Shown piece after piece: positions 8,788 to 12,685 of a stretch of 12,685 nucleotides of DNA; the stretch's first letter is position 1, and the number at the start of each line of letters is the position of its first letter. The position numbers were made by a program, and so were the translations under genes. The notes under the pieces were generated by a model. That model did not search any database. It was not told the DNA's origin and was given only the letters and a program-made list of their open reading frames with translations. The stretch lies in the NCBI GenBank assembly GCA_004151065.3, contig NWUY0300011454.1:38410-51094 (forward strand). Reading direction: 5' to 3'. Origin of the DNA: Larix sibirica. Taxonomy: Eukaryota; Streptophyta; Pinopsida; Pinales; Pinaceae.

Positions 8788-9036
8788 ATGGAGAAGAATG
8801 AGAAAGGGATGATGATGATGATGGGGGATTTGCTAGAGATATGCATATCGCATATAATAATCTTTATCACACCCAGATATGTTTGCAGGCTCAGCGTTAT
8901 CAATTGGACATTTATCTTGGCCAACAATTCAGACTTCATTTGGGAGAAGATGCTTCCAATTCAGTATTTAATATTTATATGGTGTTATTTATATGATGCT
9001 ATAGAAGGCATGTTTTTAATATTTATATGGTGCTAA
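8788..9036 (+). pseudogene. F-box/PP2-B-like fragment 1
   Basis: The frame starts at the ATG right after the N and runs to a stop at 9036. A Met-rich leader (a run of five ATG codons) is followed by an F-box: GDLLEICISHIIIF, TPRYVCRLSVIN, WTFILANNSDFIWEKMLPIQY. This matches the first exon of plant PP2-B proteins, in which an N-terminal F-box (binding SKP1 in SCF ubiquitin ligases) precedes a PP2 lectin-like domain; the family role is established knowledge. After Gln-Tyr the similarity stops. The rest, LIFIWCYLYDAIEG onward, is encoded by AT-rich DNA containing an 18 bp direct repeat. The usual Pro at the start of the F-box is replaced by Leu. No PP2 domain follows, so the copy is truncated and presumably non-functional. 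Confidence 0.7.
8967..9032. repeat. 18 bp direct repeat at the break point of F-box fragment 1
   Basis: TTTAATATTTATATGGTG occurs exactly at 8967-8984 and again at 9015-9032, a 48 bp offset. The first copy begins right after CAGTA, where the fragment loses similarity to its two sister copies. The arrangement suggests that the gene was broken here by a local duplication or a small insertion, but the event cannot be named from sequence alone. Confidence 0.85.
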
Positions 9037-9187
9037 AGATTTATTATCCTCTTATCCTTAAAATGTATTAGTTATGTTCTTATTTATTATCTAAATATAC
9101 CAGTGCTTATGGAATTATGGAATGGGGAAAGATGATCGCTAGAACTTCTCTTTTTTCCTGTCTTTTCTCTCGGCGATATCTTAGGAT

Positions 9188-9406
9188 ATGGAGAATAATG
9201 GGAAAGGGATGGTGATGATGATGGGGTATTTTCCAAAGAGCTACATATCACATATACGCAGCTTCAACACACCCATAGATCTTTGTAGGATGATCCCTAT
9301 CAACCATACATTCATCTTGACCAACAATTCAATCTCTATTTGGGATAATATGCTTCCACTTCAGTATCCCCATCTTCCTGCAAAGATTCACCTTTGGAAG
9401 GGATGA
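9188..9406 (+). pseudogene. F-box/PP2-B-like fragment 2
   Basis: The ATG at 9188 opens a 72-codon frame: MENNGKGM, a short Met run, then GYFPKSYISHIRSF, TPIDLCRMIPIN, HTFILTNNSISIWDNMLPLQYPHL, ending in WKG and TGA. It is the same F-box region as fragments 1 and 3, sharing about two thirds of its residues with fragment 3 over 58 aligned positions. It stops because the sequence runs straight into the start of fragment 3 at GGAAGGG (9396-9402), so the second half of the exon is missing. F-box residues include substitutions expected to weaken the fold, such as Arg in ISHIRSF. SKP1 binding is the family role; this piece lacks the PP2 domain and is most likely dead. Confidence 0.72.
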
Positions 9407-9662
9407 TGATGATAAGGATTGGGGATTTTCCAAAGAACTACATATTGCATATACTCAGCTTCATCACACCTAGAGATCTTTGCAAGATCATCCCTGTCAA
9501 CCAGACATTCAGCTTGACCAACAATGCAGACTCCATTTGGGAGAATATACTTCCAATTCAGTATCCCCATCTTCTTGCAAAGATTTTCCTTTGGAATTCT
9601 CTTGCAAGAAAGAATTGTATTCAACTCTATGTCATCCTAATTCAATCAATAATAAGACCAAG
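9403..9662 (+). pseudogene. F-box/PP2-B-like fragment 3, full first exon with frameshift
   Basis: From the ATG at 9403 the frame reads MMMIRIGDFPKNYILHILSF, TPRDLCKIIPVN, QTFSLTNNADSIWENILPIQYPHLLAKI. This is a good F-box followed by the conserved Trp-Glu and Leu-Pro-x-x-Tyr region of PP2-B proteins. Near 9583-9590 the homology moves to another frame: PLEFSCKKELYSTLCHP and INNKTK (9588-9662), matching the family's PL-FSSKKELY-LC-P-LIDN-TK segment. A one-base loss or two-base gain in ATTTTCC explains this. The shifted frame ends at AAG followed by GTATGT, a consensus splice donor. No downstream exon coding the PP2 domain could be found before 12685. Without the shift correction the unshifted frame continues to 9828 as unrelated residues. 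In the family the protein recruits targets to an SCF ligase; here it is probably inactive. Confidence 0.78.
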
Positions 9663-9668
9663 GTATGT
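9660..9668 (+). other. Predicted 5' splice site, AAG|GTATGT
   Basis: AAG at 9660-9662 is followed by GTATGT, matching the plant donor consensus, directly after the codons for NNKTK. I recall this as the usual end of the first coding exon in PP2-B genes; this is from memory of the family, not a computed alignment. It supports the view that fragment 3 descends from an intron-containing genomic copy, not a retrocopy. Confidence 0.55.
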
Positions 9669-9770
9669 TTGTATTTATGGATACTACATATATTTGTCTG
9701 AATCTCTTTCAATCTCAATTACCATAGGGTGGGAAATTAGAAATGCCCTCCATCATAAGTGTTTTTGTCC

Positions 9771-9810
9771 AATTAACCCATCTTGTTGCGAATTAACCCA
9801 TCTTGTTGCG
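9771..9810. repeat. Exact 20 bp tandem duplication
   Basis: AATTAACCCATCTTGTTGCG occurs twice in a row without a mismatch (9771-9790 and 9791-9810). It lies about 110 bases past the predicted donor of F-box fragment 3, so if that gene were spliced it would be intronic. Confidence 0.95.
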
Positions 9811-10225
9811 AAAGGATTCCAAATGTGATTATTTGGCTTGTATTAATAGAATATAGTGCTTTAGATGAAACCTTAAATCAAATATTGCAATCTCGTGAAT
9901 ATACTAAATTACCCCCACAATAAAGGAATAAAGTTCGTCATTTGTCAACAAGCCATTTCGGAACAAGGGCTACAATATGGAATCTATTACTTATAAAAAA
10001 GATATTCAAAGTAAACATCTTGAAAAACTAACTAAAATTACATTGAGGATGGTGTTTAAGCTTGACCCTTCATAAAAATTAATAATTTATGTTAATATTT
10101 TATTTTTATTTTTCATATAACATGGTTTTCTTTTATATATTTATTTACTTGAGCAATGCTCAAACTAGATGACAAACATGGCCTCTCTGAGTGCAAAATG
10201 ATCGAAAATAAAAAAATTATCGAAT
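9811..10225. other. AT-rich stretch without a recognised gene
   Basis: This is the region where the intron and second exon of the F-box/PP2-B gene would be expected. I looked for the PP2-domain signatures (Ser-Phe-Trp-Leu after the intron, and a Leu-Ser-Ile-x-Trp-Gly stretch) and found none. The remainder is A/T-rich with frequent stops in all frames. Confidence 0.5.
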
Positions 10226-11051
10226 ATTTTTTTACATTTTTAGGGTTTTCAATTCGAGGTAGAAGAAAAGAAATATGATTTAGTTGAAATAAGATAAAAA
10301 ACTAATTAAAGCAGTTTTGAAAATAGCGTAGATCTATTGTATCTCTATATTTTTTAAACAACAAGAGATTAAGGAAAATAGGTTCACTAGTTAAAAGATG
10401 AGGTCAAATAATTTTTTACATTTTTGTGGTTTTAAATTTGAGGTAGAAGAAAGAGAAAATACCATTTAGTTAAAATAACTTTAAAAACTAATAAAAGCAC
10501 TTTCAAAACTGCCATACATCTATCTTTATCTTTGTATTTTTTAAACAACAAGAGGTTCACTGGTTAAAAAATGAGATATGATGAATGTATCCAAATTTAC
10601 ACTATACGGTTTAGCTGGGGGATTTATCAAGTAACAAGAGCTTAAGAAAATGAGGTGCAATGTTTAAAGATGGGACATGAAGATAAATGTTTCCTAGTTA
10701 ACATTTTACAGATGTATCTCTATCTCTATATTTTTTGAACAACAAGATATTAAGGAAATGATGTTTACTAGTTCAAAGATGAGACATGATGAATGTATCC
10801 AAATTTTCACTGTACAATTTAGCTGGAGGATTTATCAAGTAATAACACCTTAAGAAAACGAGGTGCAATGTTTAAAGATGGGAAATGAAGTTGAATGTTT
10901 CCTAATTAACATTTTACAGTCCGGATGGGACATCAACATGAATATATCCTAATTTAGTCTAGGTTACCATTTATTAAGCAACAAGAGATTTTGAAAAGGT
11001 GGGAAATGCTTAAAATATGGGACATTAAGATGAATGCATTCTAATTTTCAT
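10226..11051. repeat. Degenerate complex tandem repeat, about 185-208 bp spacing
   Basis: Several blocks recur in order. TACATTTTT followed by GGTTTT and GAGGTAGAAGAAA occurs near 10233 and 10417 (offset 184). The block ATTTTTTAAACAACAAGA occurs near 10350, 10537 and 10731 (offsets 187 and 194). A block with ATGATGAATGTATCCAAATTT, GGATTTATCAAGTAA and AACATTTTACAG occurs at 10573-10710 and 10781-10918 (offset 208), with a more worn version at about 10927-11051. Identity between neighbouring blocks is high but indel-rich, so this is an old satellite-like or nested array rather than a fresh one. No open frame spans it. Confidence 0.8.
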
Positions 11052-11342
11052 TTTCATTCCAACTGGTCTACTATCTAGGTGGGAGAGATATGAAATCCAT
11101 ATGGGGAATATGTATCCATTAAAAATCAAACTGAAGTCTATAATTAGAGCTAGATAAGTGACTTGTAGTCTACATCCTAGCTCTGGGAGATGGTGTGTCT
11201 TATCTTTTCATAAAAATTACAAATACAAATAAAATCTTAAGAGTCAACTTTTAACTTCCGACAGAGCTGGTAAAGCACAAGCAAGTCTTGTAAGGAAAAA
11301 GAGGCCCCGCTATCAAGAAAGGACCTGAATAGATATAAGATA

Positions 11343-11363
11343 AATCCCTATATATAAGGGATT
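11343..11363. promoter_or_regulatory. Hairpin with TATA word (possible core promoter)
   Basis: AATCCCT, a seven-base ATATATA loop, then AGGGATT form a perfect 7 bp stem. The plus strand reads CTATATATAAGG, a good plant TATA-box shape. No gene or LTR boundary can be placed next to it, so promoter function is only a possibility. Confidence 0.2.
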
Positions 11364-12574
11364 GTTGAGAACTTATTATTGGAGATCGCTTATTATGGAA
11401 AACAAAATAAAGCCGGTCCTGAACGTTGGGATAATAGTTTTATGGAAAAAATATTACTGCAAAATTAGTGTCTCAGTATAGCGAGGGTGAGCCTCTATGA
11501 ACCCGAACCCACACATATATTTAATTTTCATAAGAAGTGAAGACTGCTATAGTTCATATCGTGTCTTTATCACCCAAATGACGCAAGAAATGCCTTGAGA
11601 ACCTTGAAATCCACCTGACTGTCCAGTCTCTTGTTTCAATGTTGACACCAAAGGATAACAAATCACCTAGGAGAGTCTCTCTCTATCTCCATGAGGAAAA
11701 TAAAGCTTCCCACCATGTTTTTTGATTCATTTATATAAAACCTCAGCTTTTTTACGATTTATTTGAAGCTAATCATTAGATGGAAGTTGGAACCCACACT
11801 ACATTCGTTGATAAAACTTTTCTGGTCTTAATCTTTTTCTCGTCCAAAGATATGCATCTTGGAAACCTTGTTATAGAATTTGTAACTGTGTTGTTCATGG
11901 ATGTCAGTACACCAAAACAATTACCTTTATATATAAAAAAACTACCAAATTATCAGTTGATAAATGTAGTTTGAAAGTAGAGCATTTTACCTCAAGAGAA
12001 GGCTACCACTATACTCTCGAGTGAGGTGCAACTAGATCTCATCTCAGAGTTCTTAGTTTAGTCATAAATTTAGCTTGTATTGCTTTACAATGTTACATGG
12101 GTTCAACAACATGGTTTGATGTACTTGATTAGGAAAATAGTAGCATCAGTCACCCAATGTTCGTTGCTTAACTTGATCCTTTATTTTGTGGTTGGCTACT
12201 TTAGTTCCCATTTAGAATAATTTTCTCATCTTAATTGAATGTTGATGTTTGGAAAGTTAATGATACGAATGTATTTTTATTTCAGAAGTTTTGGGTAGAG
12301 TGAGGCACAAGTAAGTTGCGCTTTATGTTGTCTGCAAGAAATTTTGACAATAACTTGGGAGATGATAATCAGTATTGGCATTAGATTTCTTAGTATGAAT
12401 CCAAGTAATAGTCTATTCATTTAGTCTTTTGTTACTACTAACAAGATGCCAGTATTTACATAAAAGCTAATAACATGGTTTTGACTTTTGACTACAGTTG
12501 CAGTATGTTGGATTGAAGTGAGATGACAGTTTGGCTGCAATATTTTGTCCCCTATTGAGGCATATATCGTTTCA

Positions 12575-12640
12575 TTGAGGCGGACATTATATGACTAAAC
12601 CCATGGAATTATTCGGTGCTTTGTGTAATGCCCGCCTCAA
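12575..12640. repeat. 9 bp inverted repeat
   Basis: TTGAGGCGG at 12575-12583 faces CCGCCTCAA at 12632-12640 across 48 bases. A related TTGAGGC occurs just upstream near 12555. It could fold back, but it is short and may be chance. Confidence 0.5.
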
Positions 12641-12641
12641 C

Positions 12642-12680
12642 ACTTATGATTGATTTGATTATTTTAGACTTATGATTGAT
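12642..12680. repeat. 13 bp direct repeat at the window end
   Basis: ACTTATGATTGAT occurs at 12642-12654 and 12668-12680, separated by 13 bases. The window ends five bases later, so it could be the start of a longer tandem array that is cut off. Confidence 0.7.
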
Positions 12681-12685
12681 CAGAC

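Larger units (their letters stand above)
11052..12685. other. Unassigned AT-rich DNA
   Basis: No coding region, RNA gene or mobile-element terminus is recognisable. An open frame of 64 codons at 11780-11974 has no domain or family signature. Local structures are a short hairpin around a TATA word (11343-11363) and paired repeats near the right end (12575-12680). Polypyrimidine-AG words such as TTTATTTCAG near 12286-12295 could be splice acceptors, but no exon with coding character follows. Confidence 0.5.

Noticed and set aside
9663-9726. Very short intron ending at CCATAG, with a following exon
   Set aside because: About 64 bases is shorter than usual plant introns, and the sequence after it does not encode the PP2 domain.
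11780-11974. Plus-strand open frame of 64 codons
   Set aside because: No motif, no conserved partner and AT-rich codon content like its surroundings.

Overview
The window looks like nuclear DNA from a seed plant. It is AT-rich and gene-poor, and holds only decayed gene fragments, tandem duplications and satellite-like repeats. The leucine-rich repeat remnants (phrases such as SGLEHLNSLETL and LGQLRKLQTF) resemble the very large conifer TIR-NBS-LRR families, and the F-box remnants resemble plant PP2-B (phloem protein 2-like) proteins. A conifer is my best guess, but it is inferred from protein style only. I find no intact protein-coding gene, no tRNA or rRNA, no CRISPR array and no bacterial or viral operon.

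Layout. (1) 1-5882 is a long direct duplication: copy 1 (1-2459), copy 2 (2951-5257) and a short copy 3 (5259-5882). A single-copy spacer (2461-2950) lies between copies 1 and 2. Each copy carries, on the minus strand, a piece of a TNL-type LRR domain with the same in-frame TGA. Copies 1 and 2 also share a Pro/Gln/Thr-rich open stretch of unknown origin. (2) 5883-8079 is AT-rich sequence without a recognisable gene, apart from a small 2 x 21 bp repeat. (3) 8080-8450 is a minisatellite with a 69 bp unit. (4) 8788-9662 holds three head-to-tail fragments of the first exon of an F-box/PP2-B gene. The third keeps a consensus splice donor but has a frameshift. (5) 10226-11051 is a degenerate complex tandem repeat with spacings of roughly 185-208 bp. 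(6) 11052-12685 is AT-rich and unassigned.

The most noteworthy pattern is the mosaic structure of repeat copy 1. By eye it is about 5% diverged from copy 2 over positions 1-1336, identical to copy 2 over 756 bp (1337-2092), and identical to copy 3 over 362 bp (1987-2348). This means recent gene conversion or unequal exchange, or else a mis-assembly. Single N characters at 2460, 5258 and 8787 sit exactly at breaks in these structures, so the assembly explanation must be excluded first. The two gene families (an intracellular immune receptor and an SCF ubiquitin ligase adaptor) are both fast-expanding plant families. Here they are relics, and nothing shows that they work together. I see no convincing new biological system; the interest is in how the repeats formed.
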